A stretch of DNA of 64,000 nt. Origin: JAMOBE01 sp039908285 (GTDB lineage Bacteria > Pseudomonadota > Alphaproteobacteria > Rhodospirillales > Rhodospirillaceae). Made by a program: the position numbers and the translations under genes. Below, in pieces: positions 52,166 through 61,313 of the stretch. The notes beneath the pieces are model-generated. The model did no database searches, had not been told where the DNA came from, and saw only the letters and a list, made by a program, of their open reading frames with translations. The stretch lies in contig JAMOBE010000005.1 of NCBI GenBank assembly GCA_039908285.1, forward strand, positions 1 to 64,000. Direction: 5' to 3'. Each line of letters begins with the position of its first letter. Position 1 is the stretch's first letter.

Positions 52166-53302
52166 TCACGTCAGGTGGGACAGGGCGATGTAGTCGTCCG
52201 ACTGCATCTCCTTGAGGCGGCTGACGGTGCGCTGGAACTCGAAGCTGCCGTCGCCCTTGGGGTAGAGGTCCTCGGCGTCGACGGCGGCCGAGCACACCAG
52301 CAGGCATTTGTGCTCGTAGAGGGCGTCGATGAACGTCACGAAGCGCCGTGCCGAGTCGAGCCGATCCGGCCCCATGCGCGGGATGTTGGAGACGACGACG
52401 GTGTCATAGTGGGTGGCGATCTGCAGATAGTCGGTGGCCCCAAGCGGCTTTTCGCACAGCTCGGCGAAGGTGAAGCGGGCCACCCGGCCGGCGGCGTGGG
52501 GCACGCAGACGGCGCGGCCGTAGACCATGATCTCGGCGGGCTGGGTGGGGGCGCCGCCCGAGAAGCGCAGGAAGCAGTGGTCGAGTTCGGCGTCGGTCTC
52601 CGGGGTGGCCGGACTGTGGTAGACCCGCAGGCACTGCATGCGGCCGAGGCGGAAATCCCGCTCCCCCGACAGCTCGTGCACGTCGAGTCGCGACTTGATC
52701 AGGGCGATGAACGGCAGGAACTTCTCCCGCTGCAGCCCGTCCTTGTACAGGTCGTCGGGGGGCCGGTTGGACGTGGTCACCACCACCACGCCCAGTTCCA
52801 GGAGCTGCTGGAACAGGCGGCCGACGATCATGGCATCGGCGATGTCGCGGATCTCCAGCTCGTCGAGACAGAGAAGCCAGGACCTGGCCGCAATGTCACG
52901 GGCAATGACCGGGATCGGGTCGTTGTTGTCGCCGCGGGACTGCCGCCATCTGTGAAGCGCATCGTGGATGTCGCGCATGAAGGCGTGGAAGTGGATCCGG
53001 ACTTTGGACTGTATGTCGCTGGTCTGATAGAACAGGTCCATCAGCATGGACTTGCCGCGGCCAACGTCTCCATAGATATACAGCCCCTGGGGCGGTTCCT
53101 CGCGACGGCGCAGCAGACCAAACCGGCTTTTCCAGCCCGTCATGCCGGTGAACGGGCGATAGCCCTCCAGGGCGTGGTGCAGGCTTTGCAGCTTCTCCGC
53201 CGCCATTTCCTGCGACGAATCAGGGGAAATGTCTCCGGCCGCCAGCCGGGCTCGGTAGGCGGCGAGGGGGCTGTTCGGAACGAGGATGCTCGAGATGTCC
53301 AA
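52166..53302 (-). CDS. zapE: cell division protein ZapE (AFG1-like ATPase)
   Basis: A 378-residue P-loop ATPase of the AFG1/ZapE family. Walker A GLYIYGDVGRGKSMLMDLFY near 73, Walker B LLCLDELEIRD near 142, and sensor GVVVVTTSNRPPDDLY near 170. The E. coli protein acts at the Z-ring under stress. Its 3' end abuts the Pho box of pstS. Confidence 0.92.
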   Translation of the reverse strand: MDISSILVPNSPLAAYRARLAAGDISPDSSQEMAAEKLQSLHHALEGYRPFTGMTGWKSRFGLLRRREEPPQGLYIYGDVGRGKSMLMDLFYQTSDIQSKVRIHFHAFMRDIHDALHRWRQSRGDNNDPIPVIARDIAARSWLLCLDELEIRDIADAMIVGRLFQQLLELGVVVVTTSNRPPDDLYKDGLQREKFLPFIALIKSRLDVHELSGERDFRLGRMQCLRVYHSPATPETDAELDHCFLRFSGGAPTQPAEIMVYGRAVCVPHAAGRVARFTFAELCEKPLGATDYLQIATHYDTVVVSNIPRMGPDRLDSARRFVTFIDALYEHKCLLVCSAAVDAEDLYPKGDGSFEFQRTVSRLKEMQSDDYIALSHLT

Positions 53303-53434
53303 CGCGCGACATGTCCATGGTGCGGTGCGGTGGTCCGACTCAAACAGGAATGCCCGCGATTGTCAAAGAGAAGGACTTCCCCCGCCGCGCCGTTGGCTCT
53401 AAGAATGGGGGACCCTGCGCGGAGGTGGTTCGGC

Positions 53435-53863
53435 GTGAGTGTCCCCCTTAGGATTATCGCCGTTTTGGCGGCGTCGTGGGCGGTGGGCGGCTGCTCTCTG
53501 CGACCGTTCGTCGATGAGCCCGTCACCGGCACGGAAAAAGTGCTGAAACCCAAGCAGCGCGAAGAGGACAGGGTCTACGTCTGCTACAACGCCGCCTACG
53601 CGACTCCGGAGGAGGTGACCGACCTCGCCCGCCAGGAATGCGCCCGCACCGGCAAGGAGGCGCGACTCCTGGGTCAGACCTATTGGCAGTGCCGTCTGTT
53701 CATCCCGACTCGCGCCCACTTCGAGTGCGTCTCGTCGGCTCAGGCTCCGGAGCCGGAGCCGGGGCCGGAGCTTGAGCCGGAGCCGGCCCCGGAGCGGTTA
53801 CCCTTTCCGGACCATCTTTCGTCCCGATCTGGCCCCTGTCGTCGCGGGATCGAGTCCTGTTAG
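53435..53863 (+). CDS. putative lipoprotein
   Basis: A 142-residue small protein of no known family. GTG at 53435 is chosen because GGAGGT lies 8 bases upstream and the N-terminus then reads VSVPLRIIAVLAASWAVGGC, a lipoprotein signal with lipobox VGGC. The body has paired cysteines (VYVCYNAAYA, RQECART, WQCRLF), suggesting disulfides, and a Pro/Glu-rich tail. ATG at 53405 would extend it by 10 residues. It precedes mepA. Confidence 0.65.
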   Translation: MSVPLRIIAVLAASWAVGGCSLRPFVDEPVTGTEKVLKPKQREEDRVYVCYNAAYATPEEVTDLARQECARTGKEARLLGQTYWQCRLFIPTRAHFECVSSAQAPEPEPGPELEPEPAPERLPFPDHLSSRSGPCRRGIESC

Positions 53864-53915
53864 GATCGGCGTGACTCGGCGCCTGGCCGGAAGACAGAGG
53901 ACGAAAGATAGAAGC

Positions 53916-54782
53916 ATGACGCGATCGAGGTGGGCTTTCCTGCTGGTGTCGGGACTGGTCGCCGGACTGGCCCTGATGGAAAACGCGGCGGCGGCCGAGT
54001 GGTGGACGGTGCGAGACCCAAGTCGTGGTCCGGCCGAGACGATGGGGTCGCCGGTCGCCGGCTGCATCTCCGGAGCCGAGGCCCTGCCCCTCGATGGTCC
54101 GGGCTATCAGGTGGTGCGGGTCAGCCGCAACCGCTACTACGGCCACCCGCGCCTGATCCGCTTCGTCCGTTCGTTCGGGCTGGCGCTGGAACGGGCCGGC
54201 ATCGGACCGGTCTACGTGGGCGACCTGTCACAGCCCCGCGGCGGGCCCCTCACCTTCGGTCACGCCAGCCACCAGAACGGGCTCGACGCCGACATCTGGT
54301 TCACCCTGGCCGCCAAACCCCGGAAAGCCCCGACCGAGCGGGAAGACGTCGATACCCCCTCCCTGGTGGCGGCCGGAGGCCTCGACGTGGAGCGGGGGAT
54401 GTGGCGGGAAGATCACCGCCGCATGCTGGAACTGGCGGCCCGCGACGACGAGGTGGAGCGCATCTTCGTCAACCCCGCCATCAAGCGCCACCTGTGCCGC
54501 ACGGTGACCGGGGAGCGCTCCTGGCTGCGCCGCATCCGGCCGTGGTACCACCACGACGCCCATTTCCATGTGCGCCTGCGCTGTGCGCCGGAGGATACCC
54601 TGTGCGTCGGTGGGCCGCCGCTGCCGCCGGGCGATGGCTGCGACGAGACCCTGGACCGCTGGCTGGCACCCGGCATGCGCGCCGTCGCCAACCAGGCCAT
54701 CAAGGTGAAGCTCACGATCCCGTCCCGGCCGAGCGTGATCAGGAAACTGCCCGACGCCTGCCGAGCCGTCATCAAGAGGTAG
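53916..54782 (+). CDS. mepA: penicillin-insensitive murein endopeptidase MepA
   Basis: Zinc D-alanyl-D-alanine/meso-DAP endopeptidase of peptidoglycan, periplasmic. The 288-residue protein has a signal peptide (to about AAAAEWW), GHASHQNGLDADIWF near 120 (metal ligands) and PWYHHDAHFHVRLRC near 206, both hallmarks of MepA. Cysteine pairs occur as in the family. The start ATG lies at 53916; the 5' open frame upstream belongs to the previous gene's tail. Confidence 0.92.
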   Translation: MTRSRWAFLLVSGLVAGLALMENAAAAEWWTVRDPSRGPAETMGSPVAGCISGAEALPLDGPGYQVVRVSRNRYYGHPRLIRFVRSFGLALERAGIGPVYVGDLSQPRGGPLTFGHASHQNGLDADIWFTLAAKPRKAPTEREDVDTPSLVAAGGLDVERGMWREDHRRMLELAARDDEVERIFVNPAIKRHLCRTVTGERSWLRRIRPWYHHDAHFHVRLRCAPEDTLCVGGPPLPPGDGCDETLDRWLAPGMRAVANQAIKVKLTIPSRPSVIRKLPDACRAVIKR

Positions 54783-54901
54783 CCTCGGGGGGTGAAGGGG
54801 AGTGAAGGTGGAAAGTCATGGGCCTTGCACGGGTGCCCACAGGTCGGACAAGGGAAAAGAGCACCACGCTCCGCGACAAGAGACCAGTAGCGCACCAATG
54901 A

Positions 54902-56920
54902 TTATCGAACGGAGAGAACGAACGATCGCTCATTGGCCTTGCCGACGGAGGCCCTGGTGAAGGATTCAATAATCGTCGACATGCCGAGACCCAGAGGCGC
55001 CAGGTCCTGGGATGTGATCTCTACCGGCAGGGCGGCTTCGATGGGTGTTGGCGCGCCAAAACAGCGGATGACTTCGGATATTCCGGAGACGTCGAACGTG
55101 AACCTGAAGTTCATTCCCGGCGCCGGAATGGAAACAAGCGAACCGGCCGATACGAAAGCATTCCGATGGTACCGATTGGGGAATATCCTCAGGATAGACC
55201 CATCGTGTTGCTGATAAAAGCAGTACAGATACCCATTCTCCGCCATACGCGCACCGATGGTCATCGTGTCACCGACCGCGAAGATTGGGGACAGTCCCTT
55301 GTTGGATGTTATATCATCCAGAGGACCAGTCTTTCGTTCGGGTACGCCGACGACCGTTACCGTGGTTTCCGGAGAGATATTGGCCGGGGCCGGGGCCGGG
55401 GCCGGGGCCGGGGCCGGGGCCGGGGCCGGGGCCGGGGCCGGGGCCGGGGCCGGGGCCGGGGTCGGCTCTGGGGCCGAAGTCGCAACCGGGGCCGGCTCTG
55501 GGGCTGGAGGCGATGGCGGCTCGACGGGGCGGACCACTTCGGCAGTTGGTGGTGAAGTAGGCGCGGGCGGAGGCAGCGAAGCGACCTGCACCGGATCGGG
55601 TGTCGACGCGGGAGGTGGCGCAGCGGTCACGGGAGAGGGGGGGGGGACATCGCCCGACCTGAAAAGGAAGGCCGCGGCCCCCCCCACCCCAAGGGCCACG
55701 AGAACGCCGACAATGGCCAGGCCCTTTCCGCGGCCTGGACGTTTCTCGATAAACTCACTTGGTGGTTCCTGGGGTGGTCTGGCGGCGAGTGGCTGCCCGG
55801 CAACCATCGTCTCGTCGGAGGACGGAGGCGGACTCTCCACCTCCTGGGATGGTCTGGCGACGAGTGGCCGCTCGGCAACCATCGTCTCGTCGGAGGACGG
55901 AGGCGGACTCTCCACCTCCTGGGGTGGCTTGGCGGCGAGCGGCCGCTCGGCGACCATCGTCTCGTCGGAGGACGGAGGCGGCCGCAACGTTTCGTCCAAT
56001 AGCTGCCCACGCAACGTGTCGTCCGCGTCGGTGCTGGTGGCGAGCGTTTTTCCAGGGAGAGTCTCATCCGCCTCCGGGGACGCCGTCCCCGATCGTCCGT
56101 CGAGTTCCATCCGGATCGCCGCGGCGAACTCCGCGGCGGTCTGGAAGCGATCCTGCGGCCGCTTGGCGATGGCCTTGAACAGCACCGTATCGATTCCTGG
56201 CGGCAACGTGTTGTTGAGGGCCGTGGGAGGCTCCGGCACCACGTTGAGAACCTTGTGCATCGTCGCGGCGACGCTGCCGGTGAATGGCTTGTCGCCCGTG
56301 AGGAGGTGATAGAACAGCACTCCGGCGGAATAGATATCGGCCCGGGAGTCGATCGCCTGCCCCATGAGTTGTTCCGGGGACATGTAGCTTGGGGTCCCAA
56401 GAACGGCGCCGAACTGTGTCATCGTTGACGACTCGATACGAGCGATACCGAAGTCGGTGATCTTGACCACCATGTTCGTGGTCAACATGACATTGGCGGG
56501 CTTGATGTCGCGGTGAATGACACCTTTCTTGTGGGCATGGTCCAGTGCGGTCAGGATCTGATCTATGATGGAGGCGATGTCGGGCAGGGTGAACCGGCTG
56601 TCGTCATCGAAATAGTCCTTGAGCGAACGACCCTCGACGTACTCCAGGGCGATGAAGGAGAGACCCGCCTCCTCGTTGTATTCGTACACGGAAACGATAT
56701 TGGGGTGGCTGATGCGGCCCGCCGCCTGGGCCTCGCGCTTGAAACGGGCGACCTCCGTCTGATCGGCGGCGTCGGTGAACTGATCCAGGCGAATGGTCTT
56801 GATGGCGACCATGCGCTCGATGAACGGGTCCCACCCCTTGTAGACGACGCCCATGGCGCCCCTGCCAAGTTCTCCGACGATATCGTACTTGCCGATCTTC
56901 TTGACCGCTGTGCCGCTCAA
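54902..56920 (-). CDS. Ser/Thr protein kinase with transmembrane segment and DUF4384-like C-terminus
   Basis: A 672-residue PknB-type kinase. The N-terminal domain (about 9-270) has GRGAMGVVYKG, VAIKTIRL, HRDIKPANVML, DFGIARI and the SPE variant of the APE motif. Then come three 25-residue repeats (PPPSSDETMVAERPLA...), a transmembrane helix (near 443), a Pro/Ala-rich linker with an (PA)n run, and a C-terminal module with YLYCFYQQHDGSILRIFPN, resembling DUF4384. The kinase is thus cytoplasmic and the C-terminus periplasmic. TTG at 56920 with GGGAGA before it is chosen; the reported longer frame lacks coding sense. Confidence 0.85.
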   Translation of the reverse strand: MSGTAVKKIGKYDIVGELGRGAMGVVYKGWDPFIERMVAIKTIRLDQFTDAADQTEVARFKREAQAAGRISHPNIVSVYEYNEEAGLSFIALEYVEGRSLKDYFDDDSRFTLPDIASIIDQILTALDHAHKKGVIHRDIKPANVMLTTNMVVKITDFGIARIESSTMTQFGAVLGTPSYMSPEQLMGQAIDSRADIYSAGVLFYHLLTGDKPFTGSVAATMHKVLNVVPEPPTALNNTLPPGIDTVLFKAIAKRPQDRFQTAAEFAAAIRMELDGRSGTASPEADETLPGKTLATSTDADDTLRGQLLDETLRPPPSSDETMVAERPLAAKPPQEVESPPPSSDETMVAERPLVARPSQEVESPPPSSDETMVAGQPLAARPPQEPPSEFIEKRPGRGKGLAIVGVLVALGVGGAAAFLFRSGDVPPPSPVTAAPPPASTPDPVQVASLPPPAPTSPPTAEVVRPVEPPSPPAPEPAPVATSAPEPTPAPAPAPAPAPAPAPAPAPAPAPAPANISPETTVTVVGVPERKTGPLDDITSNKGLSPIFAVGDTMTIGARMAENGYLYCFYQQHDGSILRIFPNRYHRNAFVSAGSLVSIPAPGMNFRFTFDVSGISEVIRCFGAPTPIEAALPVEITSQDLAPLGLGMSTIIESFTRASVGKANERSFVLSVR
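55383..55460. repeat. hexanucleotide repeat encoding Pro-Ala linker
   Basis: About thirteen copies of GGCCGG (6 bp), coding for (Pro-Ala)n on the minus strand within the kinase linker. The run preserves reading frame whatever its copy number, so length variation would be tolerated. Confidence 0.9.
55757..55981. repeat. three tandem 75-bp units within the kinase gene
   Basis: The motif ACCATCGTCTCGTCGGAGG recurs at 55803, 55878 and 55953 with a 75-bp period, coding for three 25-residue copies of PPPSSDETMVAE... in the juxtamembrane region. Each contains SSDET, a possible kinase autophosphorylation motif. Confidence 0.85.
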
Positions 56921-56984
56921 GGAAGCTCTCCCATGGTCCCCGGGGACGTGTCGCCGATGACATAATACCATTCTGGAACCCGTA

Positions 56985-57506
56985 TCATGTAGACCAATGG
57001 CGGACGGGGCCGACGTCGATGTGGACGAAGGTGCCGTAGCGGCCAACCCCGCCGAAGGTCACCGCTTCCGCGGCGGCGGCGACGACGTCGGGCCGGGTGC
57101 CCGGCACGCGGATGTCCACCGCCTTTCCCTGAATGTGATAGCTGTTCTGGGCGACCCCGTCACTGGCATAGTCCAGCAGCCGGTTGGTCATGGCCGAGCG
57201 ATAGCCCGACAGCACCTCGATGGACTGGGTCGGCTTCAGCGCCGTCTGGAGGATCCACAGCAGGTCATAGAGCCGCGGGTCCATGCGGCAGACCCGGTGC
57301 AGGTGATGGTCCCGCAGCAGATGGTCATAGGCGACAAGCGCCTTGTCCAGATACCGGCCCCTGGCCCAATAGGCAAGCTCCAGCGACTCATTGGTGTGAA
57401 TATTGCGAAGGCGCAGGGTACGCCCCACCGTCCGCGCCGCCTCCGCCGGTGCCCCCCCTCCCAGAACCGCGACCAACCCGGCAAGGACACTCCGACGACT
57501 GAGCAT
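56985..57506 (-). CDS. DUF882 (YcbK-like) M15 peptidase-fold protein with Tat signal
   Basis: A 173-residue exported protein. From ATG 57506 it begins MLSRRSVLAGLVAVLGG, a twin-arginine-type signal. The body has EVLSGYRSAMTNRLL near 104, SYHIQGKAVDIRVPG near 126 and TFVHIDVGPVRHW near 161, the His/Asp pattern of the DUF882/M15 group that acts on peptidoglycan. A longer frame starts at 57557 (MSHLPESPQ), which has a poorer ribosome-binding site. It lies between the kinase and pilin genes. Confidence 0.8.
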   Translation of the reverse strand: MLSRRSVLAGLVAVLGGGAPAEAARTVGRTLRLRNIHTNESLELAYWARGRYLDKALVAYDHLLRDHHLHRVCRMDPRLYDLLWILQTALKPTQSIEVLSGYRSAMTNRLLDYASDGVAQNSYHIQGKAVDIRVPGTRPDVVAAAAEAVTFGGVGRYGTFVHIDVGPVRHWST

Positions 57507-57580
57507 GGCGAACCTGTGTGGACCGTTGGGCTGGGGTGACTCTGGCAGATGGCTCATCAGGCGACAACCGGCATCATCGG

Positions 57581-58273
57581 TCAGAGCGCCGGTCGCGTGA
57601 CCTTGGTGATGTAGATCCGTGAAGGGTTGGGTTCGGGGGTGAGGGTGGGGTCGTTTGGTGGTATTCCGCAAGCAGAGGTGGAGCTAATACAGAAGTATGT
57701 GAGCAGAGGATTGATCACCTTGTCCATTGCGGCAAGAGTACTGGCGCCGAACACTTCGTCCTTGATGAAGCTTCCCGCACCGTTGGTCCAGTCAGCCACT
57801 CTTGTGCCAAACAAGAGCGTGCCAATGTTGCTGCTGGGCGGCGTGTAATCGACCGCTCCGCAGTTACCTGAATTATCAACCGTAGCGGCGGCACCACATC
57901 CGCTGCCGGATGTAGTCGTGATAAATTGTTTTGTGGTGTCGGTACCGTAGCTCCACGTCACGCTGCCAGAGTTACCTGCAATGGTATTGATGTTGGTCAC
58001 CCTGGTGGCCTCTGACGTGCATACGCCACCGCACAGCTGACCCGTGCTCAGTTTATTGGCCCCCTGACTCAAAACCAGCGACGTGTGGCCATCCATGGCC
58101 CAGTAGAAGCGGCTATCCCATAGGAGCTGCTCGACGGCCCGGGCCTCGATCACCGCCACCTGGTTGATCAGCACGGAAACGACCATCATGCACGCAAGCG
58201 ATACCACCATGATGGTGACCAGCACCATTCCGGGATTACGCCGTGCCAAGTTGCCGTTGTGGCTCCGTTTCAA
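57581..58273 (-). CDS. type IV pilus minor component (PilX/MshP-like)
   Basis: A 230-residue protein with the N-terminal membrane helix GMVLVTIMVVSLACMMVVSV, no classical GFTLIEL cleavage motif, and a Cys-rich, Ser/Thr-rich periplasmic body. This matches PilX-type minor components. Its start overlaps the preceding pilW-like gene by 4 bases, so it closes the minor pilin operon. Confidence 0.7.
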   Translation of the reverse strand: MKRSHNGNLARRNPGMVLVTIMVVSLACMMVVSVLINQVAVIEARAVEQLLWDSRFYWAMDGHTSLVLSQGANKLSTGQLCGGVCTSEATRVTNINTIAGNSGSVTWSYGTDTTKQFITTTSGSGCGAAATVDNSGNCGAVDYTPPSSNIGTLLFGTRVADWTNGAGSFIKDEVFGASTLAAMDKVINPLLTYFCISSTSACGIPPNDPTLTPEPNPSRIYITKVTRPAL

Positions 58274-58929
58274 GGCACCCCCTCCTGCAGACGAAACACC
58301 ATGGTCTGGCGGTCGGCGAGATCACTGTTGGCGGCGCTCTTGGTTACGGCATAGGTCCGCCGCGCCATGGCGGGATTGATCAGCTTGACGGGGATCACGG
58401 CGATATTGAAGTTGGTCGCCGTACTGTTGTCGAGAGTCGTGGACGCCGTAGCGCGGGTCAGGTCGGCCAGGGTGCCGACGACGGTGAGGGTCGTTCCCGA
58501 TCCCGTGCAGTCGCGATGGGGGACGCCAGCGGCCGTGCAGTCGATGATGGTGGAGGGCAGTGTTGAACTGACGATGCTGGAGTAATTGTACGCCTGCAAT
58601 CGGGATTGGGCGGCAGTCGTTTCGGTGGCGCGGTATGAACTCACCGACAGTTCCGTGCCCGACCGTCCCCGCATTCCCGGAACCTCGACATTCTGCGCAC
58701 CCGAGGCATCGATGCCACCGTCGGCCAGGATGCGGAACATCTCCCGTGCACTCTGGTTTACGGTAACCTGACTGCGCATGACCTCTGACATGCCGACGAC
58801 CTGAATCAGGACGCCATAGACGGACCCGAGCAAGACAAGGCCGATGCTCATGGCGATCATCAACTCAAGGAGGGTGAAACCCCTTTGACTGGGCTTTCCG
58901 GTCCGGCGATGGCGCACACATGTCGTCAT
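58270..58929 (-). CDS. PilW-like minor pilin
   Basis: A 219-residue prepilin with leader MTTCVRHRRTGKPSQRG cut before FTLLELMIAMSIGLVLLGS, the prepilin peptidase site. The body has two Cys in DCTAAGVPHRDC, a disulfide loop. ATG at 58929 is used because GAGGAGG lies just upstream. It overlaps both neighbours by 4 bases. Confidence 0.8.
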   Translation of the reverse strand: MTTCVRHRRTGKPSQRGFTLLELMIAMSIGLVLLGSVYGVLIQVVGMSEVMRSQVTVNQSAREMFRILADGGIDASGAQNVEVPGMRGRSGTELSVSSYRATETTAAQSRLQAYNYSSIVSSTLPSTIIDCTAAGVPHRDCTGSGTTLTVVGTLADLTRATASTTLDNSTATNFNIAVIPVKLINPAMARRTYAVTKSAANSDLADRQTMVFRLQEGVP

Positions 58930-59579
58930 GGGAGGCCTCCTCGGTTTCCCACGATGGTCTTGACGCTGACGGTTTCCACTGGCGGCAGATCGTTGACCAG
59001 GGTGCCGTCGGCCTCCGTCGCACTGGGGGTAAACCGATACGGATATTGCAGATAGACCGTCAAATCCTGGCACGTATAGGTCAGGCAATTGGCAGCGTTC
59101 GTCGCTGTGCTGTCGGCAACAGTCCAGAACAGCGAGGCGGCAAGGCCCTTTTCCTTATCCAGCCACACCACATTGTACTTGCGGTTGCTCGGAAGTGTAC
59201 CCGTCTCAAGAACGAAAACCTGCCCAACGTCCACGAGATTCGTATTCAGGATGTGATTGCCGTCAAGGGTACAGGCCGCCTTCGGATACAGGTTGGCGGA
59301 TATGGCCGCGCCATCAACGGTGATGCTTTCACTCAGCAGACAGCTGGAGGACTTGATCTGAGTCGTCGAATCGTGTGCGTAGTAGTATGCCAGCCGTTCC
59401 GTTTCCCCATTCAGGGCCATGATGGCCTTCTGGCGCAGGGTGAGGCGCAGGAACTCGGTGCTGGTCAGCACCCACGCACTGCTGAGGCCCAGTACCAGGA
59501 TGGCGGTCAGCACCATGCCGACCATCACTTCAACAAGCGTGAAACCCTGGGACTTGCGCATTGCGGTATCCGGGCTCAT
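58926..59579 (-). CDS. PilV-like minor pilin
   Basis: A 217-residue prepilin: leader MSPDTAMRKSQG, then FTLVEVMVGMVLTAILVLG. The body has Cys pairs and is otherwise unassigned. ATG at 59579 overlaps the previous gene's stop (ATGA); the second ATG at 59561 is possible. Next gene overlaps by 4 bases. Confidence 0.8.
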   Translation of the reverse strand: MSPDTAMRKSQGFTLVEVMVGMVLTAILVLGLSSAWVLTSTEFLRLTLRQKAIMALNGETERLAYYYAHDSTTQIKSSSCLLSESITVDGAAISANLYPKAACTLDGNHILNTNLVDVGQVFVLETGTLPSNRKYNVVWLDKEKGLAASLFWTVADSTATNAANCLTYTCQDLTVYLQYPYRFTPSATEADGTLVNDLPPVETVSVKTIVGNRGGLP

Positions 59580-60229
59580 TTCATGGCGTGACTGACGGAG
59601 ACGCCTTGCGACCATTGATAGGTGACGTCGCCCGCAGCCGTGACACCGACGGTTCCCGCCGCGGAGTCCAACCGGTCCGATGGAGTGGGGTAGCGATAGA
59701 CGGCGATACGACCGTTGGAAGCGCGTCCGCTGGATTTGACCCAGCCGTTTGGCATGTACTTGCTGGTGGCGGGGGTGCAGGTGACGGAAGAGGGGCCGGT
59801 TACCGGGTCGGTGGCGTTCATGTTGGTCGTCTTGGCGCGCAGGATGGCCCACACCTCGAACTCAATGGCCGAGTCGCCCGTCTGGGCAGCCGCGACGAAG
59901 CTGGCTCCTGGTTGGGCACTGCAGAGGGCGGCGCTCGTGCACACCACCACGAAGCAGAAGTCCCCGGCCTCCTTCAGCGAGACACCGAGGTTGTCCACCA
60001 GATTCTGTTCCAGATAGCCGGTGTCCGCGTAATACTTCCCCTGTCGCAGCTTGTAGATCCGCTCCTTCGCCGCGATCTGCTGCAAAAACGGTCGAGCCTC
60101 ATCCAGCTTGCTGGCGGTGATGTAACCCGAGAAATAGTTCCCGCCCATGGCGGCAAGGATGCCGATGATGACGACGACGACCATCAGCTCGATGAGCGTG
60201 AAGCCGCGCCTGCCGTGGCGATGCAGCAT
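59576..60229 (-). CDS. type IV pilin (major-type)
   Basis: A 217-residue prepilin, leader MLHRHGRRG with the mature N-terminus FTLIELMVVVVIIGILAAMG, then an alpha1 region (GYITASKLDEARPFLQQIAA). The globular part has cysteines (FCFVVVCTSAALCSA) and ends with repeated Gly/Val. It heads the four-gene pilin operon on the minus strand, divergent from the prepilin peptidase gene. Confidence 0.85.
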   Translation of the reverse strand: MLHRHGRRGFTLIELMVVVVIIGILAAMGGNYFSGYITASKLDEARPFLQQIAAKERIYKLRQGKYYADTGYLEQNLVDNLGVSLKEAGDFCFVVVCTSAALCSAQPGASFVAAAQTGDSAIEFEVWAILRAKTTNMNATDPVTGPSSVTCTPATSKYMPNGWVKSSGRASNGRIAVYRYPTPSDRLDSAAGTVGVTAAGDVTYQWSQGVSVSHAMK

Positions 60230-60334
60230 TTCCCTCAGCCTTCCCCTATCGAAATCCCCCAGACCGTGGCACTGTACGTTACGATCGGTGAGTTTCGCAA
60301 CTGGTTGTTGTCGGGGGCCGGAACGGGGGAGGCG

Positions 60335-61174
60335 ATGACGGGTCAGGAGCTTCTGCAGTATCTCCCGGTTTTGCCGTGGTTCGCCGCCGTCGGCGGGGGG
60401 GCGGTGATTGGCAGTTTTCTCAACGTGGTCATTCACCGCCTGCCGATGCTGGACGTGGATGACGCGGATGGTTGGGAGCGGCCGTCCCTCTGGTGGCCGC
60501 CTTCCCACTGCCCCCGGTGTGGCGCGGCGATCCGGCCGTGGCACAATGTGCCGATTCTGAGCTACGTGGCCCTCAAGGGGCGTTGCGCCGACTGTCGGGC
60601 CGCGATTTCCCTCCGCTATCCGCTGGTGGAGGCGGCGGGCGTCCTGGCGGCGGTGGTGGCGCTGTGGCGACTCGGGCCGACGGGGCCGGCGCTGCTGGCG
60701 GCGGCGCTGCTGTGGGCCCTGGTGTGCGTCACGGCCATCGACATCGAGCACATGATCATCCCCGACTCGTTGAACGGCGCCATCCTGTGGACGGGACTCG
60801 GCGCCTCGGCGCTGGGGTGGTGGCCCTTGCCGGTCACCGAGTCGGTTCTGGGGGCGGCTGTTGGCTACATTGGCCTGCGGCTCCTGGCCGAGGCCGCCCA
60901 GCGGCTGATGGGACGCGAGGCCATGGGCGGCGGTGACCCGAAGCTGCTGGCGGCGCTGGGCGCCTGGGTGGGGTGGACGTCGGTCCCGTCGCTGTTCTTC
61001 GCCGCCTGCGCCATCGGCACCGTGGTGGCGCTCGCCCTGATGGCGCTCGGGCGCCACCATCGCCACGTTCCCATTCCCTTTGGACCGTTCCTGGCCATTG
61101 CCGGCGGAGTCTGGGCCTTGACTGCCGGCGACTGGGTACTGCCGACACTGCCGTGGATTTTTCCTCTGCGGTAA
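60335..61174 (+). CDS. pilD: prepilin peptidase / N-methyltransferase
   Basis: Cleaves prepilin leaders and methylates the mature N-terminus. The 279-residue membrane protein has the zinc motif CPRCGAAIRPWHN...CADC near 61, catalytic aspartates in TAIDIEHMIIPDSL near 132 and GGGDPKLLAALGAWVG near 192, with eight or so helices. ATG at 60335 is preceded by GGGGGAGG with short spacing; other in-frame starts lie upstream. It is divergent from the pilins it processes. Confidence 0.92.
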   Translation: MTGQELLQYLPVLPWFAAVGGGAVIGSFLNVVIHRLPMLDVDDADGWERPSLWWPPSHCPRCGAAIRPWHNVPILSYVALKGRCADCRAAISLRYPLVEAAGVLAAVVALWRLGPTGPALLAAALLWALVCVTAIDIEHMIIPDSLNGAILWTGLGASALGWWPLPVTESVLGAAVGYIGLRLLAEAAQRLMGREAMGGGDPKLLAALGAWVGWTSVPSLFFAACAIGTVVALALMALGRHHRHVPIPFGPFLAIAGGVWALTAGDWVLPTLPWIFPLR

Positions 61175-61313
61175 TTCTGTCACCGACTGAAAGGTATCCC
61201 CCTAAAGGCATGTGTCGACAATGGCTGTTAGGCATTGACATGGACATACGACCAGTGAGAGAACTCGCCGCATAGGTTACCGGTTCGTTAACGTTTCGGG
61301 ATGGGGGAAGGGA

